Positions 16,901 to 30,352 of a DNA stretch of 40,490 bases are shown piece after piece (within the stretch, counting starts at the first letter, position 1; the number at the start of each line of letters is the position of its first letter). The notes under the pieces are model-generated. The model was not told where the DNA came from. It saw only the letters and a list, made by a program, of their open reading frames with translations, and did no database searches. The DNA comes from an uncultured Saprospiraceae bacterium (GTDB taxonomy: Bacteria > Bacteroidota > Bacteroidia > Chitinophagales > Saprospiraceae), in contig CALGLU010000004.1 in the NCBI GenBank assembly GCA_937959275.1, forward strand, positions 1 to 40,490, read 5' to 3'. A program made the position numbers and the translations under genes.

Positions 16901-19900
16901 GAAAGTCGATGTGCTATGTAATAGTGAAGAAACAGGTGAAATTGATATCAGCATATCAGGAGGAACGCCTGGATATACCTTTGTGTGGGGAGACGGTCCT
17001 ATGATGGAAGACAGATCTAATTTGCCTGCAGGGAATTATACTGTGCAAGTTTTTGATGCAAACGGCTGTACCACATCAATAGGAATTACAATTACTGAAC
17101 CAGCTTCGCTTGCTCTTGATATACAAATTGGATGTGAGATGACCTTTTTTCCTGGTGGGGATGCTGAACTTACCTACGCTGTTTCTGGCGGTTTTCCTGC
17201 TTATACGGTTACCATTACAGATTCTCTTGGTATGGATGTACCACCCAATCTGCCAGGACCTAATTGGTCAAATCTATCTGATGGGCAATATGACATAATG
17301 GTCGTTGATGGGGCCAATTGTTCAACCACTGAAAGCTTTTTAGTTTGTTCGTTATCATGCGATTTAGAACTGGAAGCTGGAACTATAGTCAATGTAAGTT
17401 GTACAGACGGTAGTGATGGTAGTGCCACAGTTATAGGCACCTCTTCATCCTTACCGATAACCTATTCTTGGGAACAAGCAGGCGTTGCTTTTGGGACTGG
17501 GACTTCACAGTCAGGTCTAACAGCAGGCGTCTATAAAGTGATTGCAGAAGATGCCATAGGCTGCTTGGAGGAATTGACATTTGTCATTACACAACCCGCA
17601 CAGTTAGTCATAGACAATTGCGAATCTGTCGCTGTATCTACAGTCGGCGGGTCAGATGGAGAGGCATTAATCATAGTGTCAGGAGGTACCGAACCCTATA
17701 CGTATTTATGGTCTAATGGGGCCACGTCTAATCCTGCCACAAACTTAACAGAAGGTAATTATACAGTTACTGTTACCGACGCGAATGGATGTACAGATGA
17801 GACACCCTGTACTGTTCAGGGAGTATTCTGCGAAGCGTTTTCAGCGAGTATTAATGGAGAAAATATAAGTTGCAACGGCGGGAATGATGGAGAAATCAAC
17901 ATTACAGTTGTTGGAGCTAAAGGTATTATTACCTATGCTTGGACGCCTAACGTCAGTACAACAGAATCTGCCAGTGGGCTGATTGCTGGACTATATCAAG
18001 TTTTCGTTCAAGATCAAGCTTTATGTAATGAAACAATCCAAATTACATTAACAGAACCAACTCTATTAAGTGCTGAGATAGACAAAGAAGATGTGATTTG
18101 CTTTGGGGAAGCTTCCGGTAATATGGATCTTCAGGTATCTGGAGGAGTCGAGCCATACACCTTTGTATGGAGTAATGGCGTCACAGAAGAAGATCAGGAG
18201 AATGTATTCATAGGAACTTATGCTGTCACAGTCACAGATGCAAATAATTGTACAGTCGTAGCAAGTGTGACAGTCGAAGAACCCGCACTCTTAGAATGTT
18301 CAACAACTGCAGATGTAAATGCCATCTGTAGTCTAGCAAATGGTCAGGCTACGGTCAGCGCGCAAGGCGGCGTTGCGCCCTATTTCTTTCTTTGGGATAA
18401 TGGTGAAACGACACCGACAGCCACAGCACTTACATCTGGCATCCATGAGGTCACCATTTCAGATAGCAATGGTTGTTTGCAAGTTTGTACAGTAGATGTT
18501 GGCGAGACATGTGGTCCCTGCATTGAGTTGACAAAAGCTTCTGATCTAAACTTAGGTGCCAATGGGATAGCTGATCCTCTTGATGTTGTTACCTATACAT
18601 ATACAATTCTTAATTGTGGCGATGTGACCTTGACAGATATAATTATTCTTGAAGAAGATGCCTCATTTTCAGGTACAGGGAGTCTGCCTGCACCAAATCA
18701 ACCAAGTCCAAATTCATTGGATCCAATGGAATCAATACAGGTGTCATCAACATATCAAATTACACAAGCAGATATTGATGCAGGCTTTCTTGACAATCAA
18801 GCACTGGTTACTGGTAACGACCCAGATGGTATGCCAACGTCTGATCTGTCGGACACAGCAAATGCAAATGATGCGAATGAAACTGGTGGAGATGATGATC
18901 CGACAAATACGCCAATAGACCAAAATCCATGCATTGAAATCATAAAAGGTTCTGCTCTTGATTTGGGAGCTGATGGGATTGCAAACCCAGGAGATATCAT
19001 TACATATACATATGAGCTGATGAATTGTGGTAATGTCACCTTAAGTGATGTAGCCATAACAGAAGACGATATGACCTTTACAGGATCTGGGAATCTGCCT
19101 GTGCCTGCTGCTGTAGTGCCAAGCACGCTTGCACCAGGAGAGTCTGCAAATTCAAGCTCAAGCTATGCAATCACTCAGGCAGATATAGATGCTGGATTTA
19201 TTAATAATCAAGCCATTGCGATTGGCAATGATCCGGATGGACTTCCTTTATCTGATCTATCCGACACCTCCAACTCTCCAGATGTCAATGAAACTGGTGG
19301 CGCAGATGATGCGACAAATACACCAATTGATCCAGAACCCTGCATTGCTATTATTAAAGGGTCTACTCTTGATATGGGCGCAGACGGAGTTGCAACGCCA
19401 GGTGATATGATCATGTACGTCTATCAAGTGACGAACTGCGGAAACGTAACATTGAGTGATGTGACAATAACAGAACAAAGTGCAAGTTTTTCAGGCTCTG
19501 GCATATTACCGACACCAGATGCTCTCATTCCAAATACACTTGCTCCTGGAAATATGGTGATGACGACGTCTACATATATCATCACACAAGAAGATATAGA
19601 TGCTGGATTTGTTGATAATCAAGCACAAGCGATCGGCAATGATCCCGATAATAATCCAGTGACTGATCTGTCTGATACATCAAATGCAGCTGACGTGAAT
19701 GAAACTGGTGGCGCAGATGATCCGACAAATACGCCGATTGATCCGGAGCCATGTATTGCTATCATTAAAGGATCTACTCTTGATATGGGAGCAGACGGTG
19801 TTGCAACTCCAGGTGATATGATCGTGTACGTTTACCAAGTGACAAACTGTGGAAATGTAACATTGAGTGATGTGTCTATATCTGAACAAACGGCAAGTTT

Positions 19901-22900
19901 TTCAGGCTTTGGAGCTTTACCAACTCCAGGGGCACTCATCCCAAATACACTTGCTCCAGGCGTTATGGTGATGACGACTTCTACATATCTCATCACGCAA
20001 GAAGATATTGATGCTGGATTTATCGATAACCAAGCAGAAGCAATCGGTAATGATCCTGACAATAATCCAGTGACTGATCTTTCTGATACATCTAATACAG
20101 GAGACGTCAATGAAACTGGGGGCGATGATGATCCGACAAATACACCAATTGAACCGGAGCCGTGCATTAACTTGGTGAAAGGTTCTATGCTTGATTTAGG
20201 TGCAGATATGACGGCTACGCCAGGTGATATTGTGACATATACGTACCAAGTTACCAATTGCGGCAATGTGACATTAACAGATGTTATTATCGAAGAACAA
20301 ACGGGATCATTTTCTGGGACTGGGCCGTTGCCTATTCCAGGTGATATTATACCATCAACCCTTGCGTCTGGCGAATCAAGAACTGTTAATTCAAGCTATT
20401 TGTTGACGCAGCAGGATATTGATAATGATGCACTGAATAACCAAGCAATATCAACTGGTACAGATCCAGACAACATGCCAGTTTCTGATTTATCTGATAC
20501 ATCAAATCCAAATGACATCAACGAAACCGGTGGAGATGATGATCCAACAAATACGCCAATTGGTCCTGATCCATGTGTTAGTTTGCTTAAAGGGTCATCG
20601 CTTGATGTTGGGGCTGATGGCGAAGCAAGCCCAGGTGACGTGATTACCTATACATATGAAGTCATAAATTGTGGCAATGTCACTTTAACTGATGTTATAA
20701 TAATCGAAGTACCTGGTGGTTTCTCTGGTACCGGAGATTTGCCGACTCCAGAAGCCTTAACCTCTTCAACATTATTACCTGGAGAATCGGCGACTGTGAT
20801 GTCAAGCTATGCTATTACACAAATTGATATTGATGACGGATTTGTCAATAATCAAGCACTGGCAACAGGCAATGATCCTGACAATAATCCAATCACTGAC
20901 CTATCAGACACATCTAATCCAAATGATGCAAACGAAACTGGTGGAAATGATGATCCAACAAATACGCCAATTGGCATCAATCCTTGTATCGTCTTAACCA
21001 AAGGGTCATTGCTAGATGTTGGCATAGATGGAGTTGCTAGTCCTGGAGACATTGTGACCTATTCGTATCAGATCACAAACTGTGGTAATGTCACTTTAGA
21101 AAATGTTGTCATGACAGAATTGCCTACCGCATTTTCGGGTACAGGAACACTTCCCGATCCGGGTATTGTAAATCCTTCAACACTGAGCCCAGGCCAGATT
21201 GTCGATCAAACATCTTTATATGCACTAACACAAGCAGATATTGATGCTGGATTTATTGATAATCAAGCAATGGCAGCTGGAGTCGACCCAGAAGGCAATA
21301 CAATTGAAGACCTATCAGATACATCAAATGCGATTGACGTGAATGAAACAGGAGGTGATGATGATCCAACCAATACACCGATAACTCCCGAACCATGTAT
21401 CGAGTTGACAAAAGGGTCATCTCTTGACTTAGGAGCAGATGGAGAATCCTCAGCAGGAGATATCGTAACGTATACATATGAAGTATTCAATTGTGGCAAT
21501 GTCACCTTGACAGGTATTGTCATTGAAGAACTACAAGCTGGGTTTACAGGAACAGGTTCATTGCCAATTCCTGGAGTCGTTACCATGACAAGCTTAGCAC
21601 CTGGTCAAATGGCAACTGCTTCATCTACTTATGTATTGACTCAAGAAGATGTGAATAATGCATTGTTAAATAATCAAGCATTGGCTTCAGGTCTAGATCC
21701 TGATGCTAATCCTGTTGAAGATTTGTCTGACACCTCAAATGCCAATGATATCAATGAAACAGGAGGAGATGATGATCCAACAAATACACCGATCGATAAC
21801 GACATGTGTATTACAATCCTTAAAGGATCCTCGCTGGACTTAGGTGTTGATGGCATCGCAACTCCGGGTGATATCATAACATATAGTTACGTGGTTACGA
21901 ATTGTGGAAACATCACATTAGAAAATGTAGAGGTGTTAGAAAATCAAATTGATTTCACAGGAACAGGTTCTCTGCCTATGCCATCAGTCGCAATACCTCC
22001 CACACTGCAGCCTGGTGAAACCGCTACGGCTTCATCCACTTATGCGATTACACAAGCTGATATTGATGCAGGCGAAGTTGATAATCAAGCCACTGCCTTA
22101 GGCACAGATCCCGACGGAAATACAGTGGAAGACATATCGGACACGTCTAACGCAAATGATCCCAATGAAACTGGAGGAAATGATGATCCAACAAATACTG
22201 CCATTGGTCAAGAACCATGCATCCAATTAACGAAAGGCTCAATTCTTGACTTAGGGCCTGACGATGAAGCTAGCCCAGGTGACATTATAACATATACGTA
22301 TACAGTGACGAATTGTGGAAATGTCACTCTCGAGGACGTAGCAATTGAGGAATTAGATTCAGCATTTTCAGGTACAGGTATATTACCAACACCAGCAGCT
22401 GTTATTCCTTCAACGCTTAATCCAGGAAGTTCAGCTACCGTCACTGCTACCTACGCCATCACTCAAGAAGATGTAGATGCAGGAGGGATTAATAATCAAG
22501 CTCTTGCCAATGGGACAGATCCCAATGGCATGGCGACTGAAGATTTATCAGACACATCCAATCAGAATGATCCCAATGATACTGGTGGTGATGATGATCC
22601 AACATTTACAACAATAGGACCTGACCCTTGTATTTCCTTAACAAAAGGATCTACAATTGACTTTGGTCTTGATGGAGTTGCATCTGCTGGTGATATCGTG
22701 ACTTACACTTACGTTGTGACAAACTGTGGAAATGTTACATTGAATAGCGTAGAGATTACGGAAGACGGAACCCTATTTACAGGAACAGGTATGTTGCCGG
22801 AACCAGATCCAGTTGTACCATCCACGCTTTCGCCTGGCGAATCTGCTACCCTAGTGTCAACATACGAGATCACACAAGCAGATGTTGATTTAGGAGGAAT

Positions 22901-25900
22901 AGATAATCAAGCACTTGCATCAGGGATTGATCCAGAAGGAGAGAGTGTTGAAGATTTATCAGATACGTCCAATCCGAATGATCCAAACGAAACAGGTGGA
23001 GACGATGATCCAACATATACTAATATTGGACCTGAACCATGCATACAAATTACAAAAGGCTCATCACTTGATGTTGGTCCGGATGGAGTCGCTAGCCCTG
23101 GTGATATCATTACGTATTCTTACGTCGTATCAAACTGTGGAAATGTAAGCCTTTCAAATGTAAGTGTCAGCGAAGACCCAACAACGTTTACTGGTCAGGG
23201 TACTTTACCAATCCCAAGTGCTGTGAGTCCATCGACCTTGTTGCCAGGTGAATCTGGAACGGCTATGGCAACGTATACAATCACACAGGCAGATATAGAT
23301 GCGGGCGGAATCGACAATCAAGCAGTTGGATCCGGTGACGATCCAGAAGGTAATACAATCGAAGATCTATCAGATACATCTAATCCAAACGATCCAAATG
23401 AGACTGGTGGTGATGACGATCCAACAAATACGAATATAGGACCTGATCCATGCATTTCATTGACAAAGGGCTCAATGCTTGACCTTGGTGCTGATGGTAT
23501 TGCCACGCCAGGAGACCTGATCACGTACACGTATGAAGTGATGAATTGTGGAAATGTGACATTGACGAACACGGAGATAGTGGAGGAGTCAACAAGCTTC
23601 ACAGGGTCAGGATCATTGCCAGCAGTCCCTGCTGTTATACCATCCACATTAGAGCCGGGCCAACTTGTTACACTCAGTACAACATATGCCATTACACAGG
23701 TAGATATAGATGCAGGTAGTGTAGACAATCAAGCCATTGCTTCAGGAATAGATCCAGAAGGAGAGAGTGTCGAAGATTTATCAGATACCTCCAATCCTAA
23801 CGATCCAAATGAAACAGGTGGAGATGACGATGCCACCAATACGAGTATAGAGGAAGAACCATGTATTGAATTATTGAAAGGCTCATTTTTAGATCTTGGT
23901 AGTGATGGTATTGCTTCTGTTGGAGATGTGATTACCTATAGTTATTCTGTTTCTAATTGTGGGAATGTCACCTTGAATAATATAGAGATATCAGAAGTTG
24001 TGGAAACATTTTCAGGAACAAACGATTTACCAATTCCAGGGAATACAATGCCAGCAACCCTCGGGCCTGGTCAAACAGCTGGAGCAGAAGCGGCGTATTT
24101 AATCACACAGGCTGACATAGATGCTGGGTTCGTAACCAATCAGGCATTAGTCATTGCTGATACGCCTTCTGGTAATCAGGTGGAAGATCAATCAGATACG
24201 TCCAATCCAAATGATCCAGCAGAAACAGGAGGTAATGACGATACAACGACAACACCTATTGGCGATAATCCTTGCCTCCAATTATTGAAAGGCTCATTTT
24301 TAGACTTAGGGGCTAATCAGATTGCAGATGCAGGGGATCTAGTTACCTATACGTATGAGATTATTAATTGTGGTAATGTCACAATTACGAACCTCATGCT
24401 GAATGAATCGGTTGATTTATTTACTGGATCTGGTTCATTGCCCCAACCTAATGTTTTGGCAGTAACAACGCTTGCACCAGGAGAATCAACGACAACAACT
24501 GCTGTCTACCAAATTACTCAAGCAGATGTTGATCAAGGTGAAATTATCAATCAAGCAATTGTTACTGGACAGTCACCTAATGGCGATGATGTACAGGATG
24601 TCTCCGATACATCCAATCCAAATGATCCGAATGAAACCGGCGGAGATGACGATCCAACATTTACGGAAGTAGGAGAAAATCCATGCGTAGAGTTATTTAA
24701 AGGTTCGACGTTTGATCAACTGGCGGATGGTGTTTCAAATACTGGTGATGTCGTGACATATACTTATACCGTTTCAAACTGTGGTAATGTGACACTTTCT
24801 AATATTATTCTTTCTGAAAACAATGTAAGTTTTACAGGCACAGGACCAGTTCCTGACATTGGTCCATTGCAGACAACAACATTGGCACCTGGTGAATCAA
24901 CATCAGTGAGTTCGACATATCAAATAACAGAGGCAGATGTTATTGCTGGTTTTATAAACAATCAAGCTGTCACAAGTGCAATCGATCCGAGTGGGAATAT
25001 GCTGACTGATTTATCAGATACGACTAATCCGAACGACGTCAATGAAACAGGTGGATTTGATGACCCTACGAATACGCCTATAGAGCAACCTGCTACAGTT
25101 ATGGGTACAACCTTTGAAGACTTCGATGGTGATGAGGTTGAAGATGATCCTTTACCATTTGTTGAAGTGACGATTACAGATTCGCAAGGCAATCAACAAA
25201 CAACGACTTCAGATGCTGAAGGTAATTATACATTTACGGGCGTTGCTGTTGGAACGTTTACAATTGTTGAAACTGACCCTGAAGGATTTAATTCGGTGGA
25301 AGATGCTGATGGTAATAATGACAATACAGTCACGGGTGTTGCTCAAGCAGGTGAAGTCATTGAAGATGTTGACTTTATAGATGAAGAACCAGCAGACATT
25401 TCTGGTCAGGTACTAGATGATCAAGACAATGATTCTGTTGATGGAGAGACTCCTCTAGTTGGCGTTACGGTCACATTGATTGATAGTGATGGAGATGTTT
25501 TTACGACAGAGACAGACGAAAATGGTGAATACATTTTTGAAGATATTGATCCAGGTCCGTTTACCATTATCGAATCTGATCCTGAGGATTTTGTTTCAGT
25601 CACGGATATTGATGGAGGTGATCCCAATGTCATTGAAGATATATTGATGTCAGGTGAGGATTCAGAAGACAATATTTTTGTTGACGGTATATGTGATGAG
25701 TTAGTATGTAATGGTGATCTGCAAATTTCATTAGATCAAAATTGTGAGTTAGAATTGACCCCCGACATGCTGTTAGAATTCCATTCTGCTGGAAATTACA
25801 CGATCCAAATATTTGATCATCATAACGAATATTTGCGTGATAGTTTCCTAACAGCAGATGATGTCGGAGAGATTCGAAAATATCAGGTAAGCTGTCTCGA

Positions 25901-28900
25901 TAATTCGTGCTGGGGAGAAATCATTGTGGAAGCAAATCAGATTCCCGAGTTTGTAACGCCATGTCCAGCCAATGAGGATGGTAGTATTCCTGATGATTGT
26001 ATTTTTTGGTGCGGTGTGGATCATGCAACGCCAGATATTTTAATATCTCCATCGGAGGTACATTTAACATTTGGAAGTTGCGGCCCACAACTACTTGGTG
26101 ATGTCGATGTGACAGAAAATATAATAGGAGATATTTGTGATCCTCAAGGCCAAATTATAGAAGTCGTGTATACAGGAAAAGTCATCCAGCATGGTCAAAT
26201 CAGAGTAGTTGATATTTTGACACAGAGGTATAGTATCATGAAGTTAGATATCAGTGGGTCTGAGGAAGACTTCAATATGAATTTTGGATTTCCTGATGAC
26301 GTGACATTGAATTGTGGATCGTTGACAACTCCAGAGGATATACATCTAATCACAGAAGATTCCACGCTCGCTTACCCTTACTATGTGGATATGCATCGGC
26401 TAGTAAATCATACCATCAGAGTTATTGATTCTGTAGAAGTCATCATAGGAGAAGTCCAAAGAGACACGATGGTAAAAGAATTGATTGGAACAGATTCTAT
26501 TTGGGTACTCAAGACTGTCATTGATAAGATTACACAACTAGTCCCAGACACTAGCTATATAGATAATCCAGATGGTCCTGTCAATCCTAAAGTGCCCATT
26601 AAGGAACGAGTTTGTAATGTATTAGTTGGCTATACTGATATTGTGTTTGATGCCTGTGGGAATGGGCAAAAAATTATCAGATCATGGGAAATGATTGATT
26701 GGTGTGTGTCAGATCTCAGCCGATCTCAAAATCAAACCATTGAAGTCATTGATACCGAAAAACCTAAAATTTTCAAGATAGTCAATGGACAGGAGGTCGA
26801 AACAGATATGCTTGATGATATCATCGTTGGTCTTGAGCCTTGGGCGTGTAAAGCTTCTATCAAACTGCCAGCACTATTGGTCACAGATAATTGTGATGAA
26901 AATCCAACGATTGAATGGCATTCGGATGAAGGCAATGTCAAAGATGGCTATATGCAAGACATGTGGTTAAGCACAGACCCCGTCAATATAATTGGTACCG
27001 TTACAGATCAATGTGGTAATCAAGATTCTGTCATTTTCAATGCATTTGTGATTGATGATGTAGCACCAGTAGCAAGTTGCGATATTGCACTGCAAGTTGC
27101 CTTGGCAGGAAATTCTACAGGCTATGGTGGAGCCAGACTATTTGCAAAAGATATAGATGAAGGCAGTCATGATTCTGGCTGTGGGAAAGTACGGTTGACA
27201 GCAGTCAGAATGAAAGATTGGCTAACTCGAGTTAAAGATTGTAATCAAAACACAATTGGATATTTACCTCAATCTTGTGCTCCTCTCACTATAGAAGTTG
27301 ATGCGGGTGAAGTTGTTTCGAAAGAAGGCTGTGTGTATAATGAGAATAACATGGTAGCGATTAGTCAGGCTGGAGAATATGTGCAATTCTGTTGCGAAGA
27401 TGCAGGTAAGGTGATTCAAGTTATCCTCTTTGTAGAGGATGCGTATGGTAATGTTTCACAGTGTATGGTAGATGTACATGTTGTTGACGGTGGAGAGCCT
27501 CGGATTACATGCACTGATGATATCATCACTTGTGTGGAAGATGGCCTTATGAATGCACCTCCATTGGTAGGTGGCATTTGCGAATCAGAAGCTAAATATC
27601 AGGTTGAATTATTATCCGAAAATAAATCAAGCAGTGCATGTGCCGGCGGACAATCAATCAGAGAGTGGTTCATTGATTTAGATGGAAGTGGGGACTATAC
27701 GGTTGGAGATCCTTATTGCAAACAGTATATCCAGATAGAGCTTTCAAACCCATTTGACCCTTACACGATAAAATGGCCTAAACACTTTGATAACAAAGTC
27801 GTCGATGGCATTAATGTAGAGTGTAATGATGATTCCAATAGAGTCCAAACAGAAACTAAAGTATCGATGGGTAGCTCATTCCTTTGTACGCCAGGAGAGG
27901 CTGACGACGTGCCAGTGTGGTGCGACACAGACTGTGGCTTGGTTGGATATACAGTAGAGGTCGATAGTATTCAGATAGCAGGATCAGTACATAAGATCAT
28001 CCGTAGATGGACAATTGTGGACTGGTGTGTATTTGACCCCAATACCACTAATTATGATGTTGAAAATGATCAGTCAAGTGATCAGTTTATTGCAGTAGAA
28101 GACTGGGCACAAGGTGTCTGTGCTGCTTGTCCTGATTATGGTCCTGTGGCGGATAATGTGTATTTACAATATGCTGAAGTGGATACTGACGGCTATTATA
28201 CTTATGACCAGATTATTGTGATAGAGGACGATGAAGCGCCAGAGATTATCGCTCCAGCGGAGTTTAAAGTGATCACTGCCGATGGTGCTCAGAATAAGAT
28301 AGAGGAGGCGAATTGTACAGGTTCTTCTATGATTACAGCAAGTGCTCGAGATTACTGCGGTGGTCATAGCTCGAATAATGATGGATTGCAATGGTTAGTC
28401 ACAATATCAAGGAATGGAGAAGTGATTCACACAGAGCAACAGCGTGGTGCACAAATCGCAATCAATACACAGGAAGGTTCTCCCGGAGATGTACATATCA
28501 TTAGTTGGAGAGTGACTGATGGCAAGGGCAATGAACGAATTGAAACAACGAGAGTTTTATTTGGTGATACTGTGAGTCCAACACCAATCTGTGTCGGTAA
28601 CTTAACCACGATCTTCTTAGATGAAACTGGTAGTTCAACAGTGACGGGTAAACACTTTGATTTTGGCAGTTTTGATAATTGTACGCCGACGGATGAATTG
28701 ATATTTACTGTAGTACAAAGAGGTGCCAATCCAATTGAGCCAGGTGCATCTGGATTTGATGCTCAATCGTCTATCACCTTTGATTGTAATCGACTAGGGC
28801 ACTTCACCGATCTTGATATATGGGTATGGGATGCTTCAGGTAACGGAGATAAATGTACGGTTGGCTTGTCCTTTAGTAATCCTGATGATTGTCCTGAAGT

Positions 28901-30140
28901 TGGCTCAGGTGCTATGGTCGCTGGATCTGTCCAGTCGGCATTTGGAGATATGATGGAGGATGTTGAAGTTGTGATAGCTAGTACTTTGTCAGAGTATCCA
29001 ATACAAAGTCAGACAAATCGAAGTGGTCAATATCAATTTGAAAATAACCCACTGAATTACAATTATCAGTTAACCGCAAGTCTTGACGATGAAGCGATCA
29101 ATGGTGTGTCAACCCTTGATGCAGTTATGATCCAAAGACACATTCTCTCAATTGATGAGTTTGATGATCCTCGTAAAATAATTGCTGCAGATGTAAATAG
29201 CGATGCTGTTGTAAGAGCTTCAGATATTTTAGAATTGCGAAGATTGGTATTAGGCATAACTCAGGAATTCCTGAATACAAACAGTTGGAGGTTTATCCAG
29301 GAAGCACAATCATTTATTGACGATAGTCATCCATTCCCATTTGCAGAAAGTATCGACGTGTCAAATCTTACCGAAAATCAGATGGAGGAGAACTTCATAG
29401 GTATCAAAACTGGTGATGTGACAGGGGATGTCGTTACGAATAATCTGAGTAGAGACATAGCAACAACAAGACAAGATTTAGTGTTGACCTTGAATACTGA
29501 AGATAAGATAGTAAAACAAGGAGAGGTGTTTAGCTTGCCTATCAAGACGCAACAAGTTGATGGGATTGCAGGATTCCAATTTACCTTGGAGCATCCTGGC
29601 TTGGCGTTTTTAAATCTAGAAGCAAAAGGATTGGAAATTAATGAAACTCATATTGGAATTCATAAAGACAAACTCACATTCAGCTGGTCACAAGCTGATA
29701 CTGATTTTGCTAAAGAGGACGTTCTATTCTACCTCAACTTTAGAGCTGAGCAGGATATGGAAGTTTCAGAGCAGCTCATGCTAAGCTCTTTGATTACTAA
29801 AAAAGAAGCTTACCAGAGCGGGACATTTGAGTTGATGAATGTGGTCCTTACGTTTGATGATGTAGTAGTCAATCAGGATCAGGCAGTGCTGTATCAGAAT
29901 GAGCCGAATCCATTCACGGAGCAAACAACGATTCGGTTCTATCTACCGACAGCGCAGATTGTAAAAATAGGTATCCATGATATGTCAGGAAAGCTTGTTT
30001 TAGAACGTGATGTATATGGCCAGATTGGTGAAAATGGAATCAACTTGTCAAGTTCTGATTTTAAATCTTCTGGTGTTTATTACTATCGATTAGAGACTTC
30101 AGGGCAGGTTTTAACTAAAAAACTGATACTTCTAAAGTAA
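13950..30140 (+). CDS. Giant 5,396-residue T9SS-secreted repeat protein (adhesin-like)
   Basis: One uninterrupted frame of 16.2 kb. Order: signal peptide (about 19-37, ending GIAQ); Asp-rich thrombospondin-3-like calcium motifs such as DLDIDNDGI and DLDSDGDG (about 40-430); SprB-like modules (about 430-1520) with YTFLWSNG and [13 protein letters not shown] motifs; sixteen 137-residue DUF11/DUF7507-like modules (1524-3715); two SdrD_B-like domains (3716-3912); a long Cys-containing HYR-like region (to about 4980); a carboxypeptidase-regulatory-like domain; a dockerin-like pair (about 5050-5105, [13 protein letters not shown]); a cohesin-like domain (about 5172-5305); and a type A T9SS tail (about 5310-5396) with [16 protein letters not shown] and SGVYYYRL. 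It should be a calcium-stiffened surface filament or adhesin. The start MSEFNELL gives a good signal peptide. A terminator follows. The binding target is unknown. Confidence 0.92.
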   Translation: MSEFNELLPSFTVCPTLRLSIYLFVFLLLLSNVGIAQMVPDKDNDTVQDFEDLDIDNDGISNILEGAIADVFDISSLDGLSGIDMNGMPDPSIITDALNGNNISLAGAILTVDSIFTGGAGMFDEFEINDSQEDGSFGIRLGVQGPVNGPANFVQSNYSFSQPVCNLNARVVDLDRDDAIYVFGYSNGMVVPFSVTNQGGCLVYDGANTLNNDINGGIVNGFDCATNADPVTGNVDNHAFDIEFNGCIDSLVFGIYDTRTSGVDGGGSFTFLISPTPTFSGPDADLDGLPDFQDLDSDNDGIPDAIEACGIMTINLILEECTLDFNGDGTYQMMNGESTGILTNICATAPIDTDMDGIEDFKDLDSDGDGCPDATEACTNVNPNVNDTAISDGYGIPANGVNSCGLVFDVDGVTTSCQTPFSENWVDEDIGCVTGDITLVQNVQCIMADDGSATITPSEGNGPYTFLWSTGETTQTAVMLVPGINSVTITDACGSTFITDITITEPTMISTANATQVDVICFNESTGSIDLNPTGGTPAYTFMWNDGVMTEDRTNIPAGNYSVLVTDANNCTVLREFTIIQPQPIAVDIQIGCEMTFFPGFDADLDYTITGGFSPYTVEITDENGMIVTPNEPGPNWSNLGDGQYDITITDSANCSTTESFLVCALSCDLMLEQGQITNVSCNGFSDGSVTVIGTSSSLPISYVWEQADVQFGTGETQTNLAAGVYKVIATDAIGCLEELTFVVDEPAQLVIGNCIVQNVTTFMGSDGTIEIPVIGGTPEFTYDWSNGDMTNPITDLLAGTYTVTVTDMNGCTAETSCTVQPLLCNNFNATPNSTNISCNGDNDGEINIAVQGATGVTSFTWTPNVSTSSSATGLVAGAYQIDIIDEALCSETIMITLTEPTLLNAEIDKEDVICFGNDDGNLDLQVSGGVEPFSFLWSNGVTLEDQPGVGPGIYSVTVTDANLCTVSSEVTVLEPTDLVLDFTKVDVLCNSEETGEIDISISGGTPGYTFVWGDGPMMEDRSNLPAGNYTVQVFDANGCTTSIGITITEPASLALDIQIGCEMTFFPGGDAELTYAVSGGFPAYTVTITDSLGMDVPPNLPGPNWSNLSDGQYDIMVVDGANCSTTESFLVCSLSCDLELEAGTIVNVSCTDGSDGSATVIGTSSSLPITYSWEQAGVAFGTGTSQSGLTAGVYKVIAEDAIGCLEELTFVITQPAQLVIDNCESVAVSTVGGSDGEALIIVSGGTEPYTYLWSNGATSNPATNLTEGNYTVTVTDANGCTDETPCTVQGVFCEAFSASINGENISCNGGNDGEINITVVGAKGIITYAWTPNVSTTESASGLIAGLYQVFVQDQALCNETIQITLTEPTLLSAEIDKEDVICFGEASGNMDLQVSGGVEPYTFVWSNGVTEEDQENVFIGTYAVTVTDANNCTVVASVTVEEPALLECSTTADVNAICSLANGQATVSAQGGVAPYFFLWDNGETTPTATALTSGIHEVTISDSNGCLQVCTVDVGETCGPCIELTKASDLNLGANGIADPLDVVTYTYTILNCGDVTLTDIIILEEDASFSGTGSLPAPNQPSPNSLDPMESIQVSSTYQITQADIDAGFLDNQALVTGNDPDGMPTSDLSDTANANDANETGGDDDPTNTPIDQNPCIEIIKGSALDLGADGIANPGDIITYTYELMNCGNVTLSDVAITEDDMTFTGSGNLPVPAAVVPSTLAPGESANSSSSYAITQADIDAGFINNQAIAIGNDPDGLPLSDLSDTSNSPDVNETGGADDATNTPIDPEPCIAIIKGSTLDMGADGVATPGDMIMYVYQVTNCGNVTLSDVTITEQSASFSGSGILPTPDALIPNTLAPGNMVMTTSTYIITQEDIDAGFVDNQAQAIGNDPDNNPVTDLSDTSNAADVNETGGADDPTNTPIDPEPCIAIIKGSTLDMGADGVATPGDMIVYVYQVTNCGNVTLSDVSISEQTASFSGFGALPTPGALIPNTLAPGVMVMTTSTYLITQEDIDAGFIDNQAEAIGNDPDNNPVTDLSDTSNTGDVNETGGDDDPTNTPIEPEPCINLVKGSMLDLGADMTATPGDIVTYTYQVTNCGNVTLTDVIIEEQTGSFSGTGPLPIPGDIIPSTLASGESRTVNSSYLLTQQDIDNDALNNQAISTGTDPDNMPVSDLSDTSNPNDINETGGDDDPTNTPIGPDPCVSLLKGSSLDVGADGEASPGDVITYTYEVINCGNVTLTDVIIIEVPGGFSGTGDLPTPEALTSSTLLPGESATVMSSYAITQIDIDDGFVNNQALATGNDPDNNPITDLSDTSNPNDANETGGNDDPTNTPIGINPCIVLTKGSLLDVGIDGVASPGDIVTYSYQITNCGNVTLENVVMTELPTAFSGTGTLPDPGIVNPSTLSPGQIVDQTSLYALTQADIDAGFIDNQAMAAGVDPEGNTIEDLSDTSNAIDVNETGGDDDPTNTPITPEPCIELTKGSSLDLGADGESSAGDIVTYTYEVFNCGNVTLTGIVIEELQAGFTGTGSLPIPGVVTMTSLAPGQMATASSTYVLTQEDVNNALLNNQALASGLDPDANPVEDLSDTSNANDINETGGDDDPTNTPIDNDMCITILKGSSLDLGVDGIATPGDIITYSYVVTNCGNITLENVEVLENQIDFTGTGSLPMPSVAIPPTLQPGETATASSTYAITQADIDAGEVDNQATALGTDPDGNTVEDISDTSNANDPNETGGNDDPTNTAIGQEPCIQLTKGSILDLGPDDEASPGDIITYTYTVTNCGNVTLEDVAIEELDSAFSGTGILPTPAAVIPSTLNPGSSATVTATYAITQEDVDAGGINNQALANGTDPNGMATEDLSDTSNQNDPNDTGGDDDPTFTTIGPDPCISLTKGSTIDFGLDGVASAGDIVTYTYVVTNCGNVTLNSVEITEDGTLFTGTGMLPEPDPVVPSTLSPGESATLVSTYEITQADVDLGGIDNQALASGIDPEGESVEDLSDTSNPNDPNETGGDDDPTYTNIGPEPCIQITKGSSLDVGPDGVASPGDIITYSYVVSNCGNVSLSNVSVSEDPTTFTGQGTLPIPSAVSPSTLLPGESGTAMATYTITQADIDAGGIDNQAVGSGDDPEGNTIEDLSDTSNPNDPNETGGDDDPTNTNIGPDPCISLTKGSMLDLGADGIATPGDLITYTYEVMNCGNVTLTNTEIVEESTSFTGSGSLPAVPAVIPSTLEPGQLVTLSTTYAITQVDIDAGSVDNQAIASGIDPEGESVEDLSDTSNPNDPNETGGDDDATNTSIEEEPCIELLKGSFLDLGSDGIASVGDVITYSYSVSNCGNVTLNNIEISEVVETFSGTNDLPIPGNTMPATLGPGQTAGAEAAYLITQADIDAGFVTNQALVIADTPSGNQVEDQSDTSNPNDPAETGGNDDTTTTPIGDNPCLQLLKGSFLDLGANQIADAGDLVTYTYEIINCGNVTITNLMLNESVDLFTGSGSLPQPNVLAVTTLAPGESTTTTAVYQITQADVDQGEIINQAIVTGQSPNGDDVQDVSDTSNPNDPNETGGDDDPTFTEVGENPCVELFKGSTFDQLADGVSNTGDVVTYTYTVSNCGNVTLSNIILSENNVSFTGTGPVPDIGPLQTTTLAPGESTSVSSTYQITEADVIAGFINNQAVTSAIDPSGNMLTDLSDTTNPNDVNETGGFDDPTNTPIEQPATVMGTTFEDFDGDEVEDDPLPFVEVTITDSQGNQQTTTSDAEGNYTFTGVAVGTFTIVETDPEGFNSVEDADGNNDNTVTGVAQAGEVIEDVDFIDEEPADISGQVLDDQDNDSVDGETPLVGVTVTLIDSDGDVFTTETDENGEYIFEDIDPGPFTIIESDPEDFVSVTDIDGGDPNVIEDILMSGEDSEDNIFVDGICDELVCNGDLQISLDQNCELELTPDMLLEFHSAGNYTIQIFDHHNEYLRDSFLTADDVGEIRKYQVSCLDNSCWGEIIVEANQIPEFVTPCPANEDGSIPDDCIFWCGVDHATPDILISPSEVHLTFGSCGPQLLGDVDVTENIIGDICDPQGQIIEVVYTGKVIQHGQIRVVDILTQRYSIMKLDISGSEEDFNMNFGFPDDVTLNCGSLTTPEDIHLITEDSTLAYPYYVDMHRLVNHTIRVIDSVEVIIGEVQRDTMVKELIGTDSIWVLKTVIDKITQLVPDTSYIDNPDGPVNPKVPIKERVCNVLVGYTDIVFDACGNGQKIIRSWEMIDWCVSDLSRSQNQTIEVIDTEKPKIFKIVNGQEVETDMLDDIIVGLEPWACKASIKLPALLVTDNCDENPTIEWHSDEGNVKDGYMQDMWLSTDPVNIIGTVTDQCGNQDSVIFNAFVIDDVAPVASCDIALQVALAGNSTGYGGARLFAKDIDEGSHDSGCGKVRLTAVRMKDWLTRVKDCNQNTIGYLPQSCAPLTIEVDAGEVVSKEGCVYNENNMVAISQAGEYVQFCCEDAGKVIQVILFVEDAYGNVSQCMVDVHVVDGGEPRITCTDDIITCVEDGLMNAPPLVGGICESEAKYQVELLSENKSSSACAGGQSIREWFIDLDGSGDYTVGDPYCKQYIQIELSNPFDPYTIKWPKHFDNKVVDGINVECNDDSNRVQTETKVSMGSSFLCTPGEADDVPVWCDTDCGLVGYTVEVDSIQIAGSVHKIIRRWTIVDWCVFDPNTTNYDVENDQSSDQFIAVEDWAQGVCAACPDYGPVADNVYLQYAEVDTDGYYTYDQIIVIEDDEAPEIIAPAEFKVITADGAQNKIEEANCTGSSMITASARDYCGGHSSNNDGLQWLVTISRNGEVIHTEQQRGAQIAINTQEGSPGDVHIISWRVTDGKGNERIETTRVLFGDTVSPTPICVGNLTTIFLDETGSSTVTGKHFDFGSFDNCTPTDELIFTVVQRGANPIEPGASGFDAQSSITFDCNRLGHFTDLDIWVWDASGNGDKCTVGLSFSNPDDCPEVGSGAMVAGSVQSAFGDMMEDVEVVIASTLSEYPIQSQTNRSGQYQFENNPLNYNYQLTASLDDEAINGVSTLDAVMIQRHILSIDEFDDPRKIIAADVNSDAVVRASDILELRRLVLGITQEFLNTNSWRFIQEAQSFIDDSHPFPFAESIDVSNLTENQMEENFIGIKTGDVTGDVVTNNLSRDIATTRQDLVLTLNTEDKIVKQGEVFSLPIKTQQVDGIAGFQFTLEHPGLAFLNLEAKGLEINETHIGIHKDKLTFSWSQADTDFAKEDVLFYLNFRAEQDMEVSEQLMLSSLITKKEAYQSGTFELMNVVLTFDDVVVNQDQAVLYQNEPNPFTEQTTIRFYLPTAQIVKIGIHDMSGKLVLERDVYGQIGENGINLSSSDFKSSGVYYYRLETSGQVLTKKLILLK
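14064..15240 (+). repeat. Thrombospondin-3-like calcium-binding repeats in the giant gene
   Basis: This stretch encodes at least three D-x-D-x-D-G clusters: [20 protein letters not shown], then [20 protein letters not shown], then [20 protein letters not shown]. Two larger domains separate them. The pattern is that of TSP type 3 calcium repeats common at the base of T9SS cargo; calcium binding is inferred. Confidence 0.75.
15501..18314 (+). repeat. Two 1,407-bp SprB-like superblocks in tandem
   Basis: Matching anchors occur 1,407 bp apart: the GAT of DVICF/DVLCN (15501 and 16908), the Gly of [12 protein letters not shown] (15723 and 17130), and the Ala of [12 protein letters not shown] (16665 and 18072). 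Each block is 469 residues (about 518-986 and 987-1455) and contains five SprB-like modules of differing type in the same order. The equal spacing of all three anchors shows a block duplication without net length change since. Confidence 0.85.
18519..25094 (+). repeat. Sixteen-copy 411-bp module array (137 residues each)
   Basis: Copy n starts at 18519 + 411(n-1), counted from its first Cys codon. I checked copies 1, 2, 3, 4, 14, 15 and 16 directly (18519, 18930, 19341, 19752, 23862, 24273, 24684), and the phase never slips. Each copy begins C-x-x-(L/I)-x-K-(G/A)-S-x-x-D, has a second Cys at position 33 in NCGNVTL, then ITQ.D(I/V)D and NQA, and ends DLSDTSN..D.NETGG.DD.T. Copies 3 and 4 are the closest pair, with about 15 differences in 137 residues by eye. 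The module resembles the DUF11/DUF7507 conserved repeat of surface proteins. Confidence 0.93.
25095..25690 (+). repeat. Two SdrD_B/Cna-B-like domains after the module array
   Basis: Two units of about 98 residues begin at 25095 ([19 protein letters not shown]) and 25389 ([18 protein letters not shown]). Both carry the G-x-V/T-F-x-D-x-D-x-D opening, a VTVTLID-type strand and a [11 protein letters not shown]-type turn, as in SdrD_B domains. They probably form a rod linking the array to the C-terminal region. Confidence 0.75.
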
Positions 30141-30164
30141 GTAGAGATGTAGTCCGATTCATGT

Positions 30165-30205
30165 AAAGCGGCTATAGATTGAAAGGATTTGTAGCCGTTT
30201 TTAAT
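30165..30205 (+). terminator. Rho-independent terminator after the giant gene
   Basis: A 10-bp stem (30165-30174 with 30192-30201, core cggcta and tagccg, one G-U pair) closes a 17-nt loop. The run of T residues (30198-30202) overlaps the end of the stem. It sits 25 bases past the stop codon and separates the giant gene from the barrel gene downstream. Confidence 0.85.
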
Positions 30206-30325
30206 GATTTTCAATTCAGAGACCTATTTCTATCCTAATGTTTTGTTAAGGTGACAGCACACGGGTCCTCCATATCGTCTTGAATGAGAAATTTGTATTA
30301 GGACATTCTCCCTCAAAGAAAGGAG

Positions 30326-30333
30326 TATATTTG
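30326..30333 (+). promoter_or_regulatory. Bacteroidota -7 box (TAnnTTTG) before the barrel gene
   Basis: TATATTTG matches the Bacteroidota primary sigma factor -7 consensus TAnnTTTG exactly and lies 20 bases before the ATG at 30353. I do not see a good -33 TTTG at the usual distance. With the terminator at 30165-30205, it indicates that the barrel gene is transcribed on its own. Confidence 0.6.
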
Positions 30334-30352
30334 CCCTCTGAAAAAAAGACAT

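Noticed and set aside
18797-23728. Regularly spaced minus-strand frames inside the module array (for example 18797-19126, 20852-21052, 22907-23110), all with similar products.
   Set aside because: They are antisense shadows: the 411-bp repeats and their codon bias create similar open frames at the same place in each copy. They have no start context or independent evidence.
18519-25094. Regular repeats that could suggest a CRISPR or satellite array.
   Set aside because: The period is 411 bp, the repeats are coding in one continuous frame, and no short spacer/repeat structure exists.
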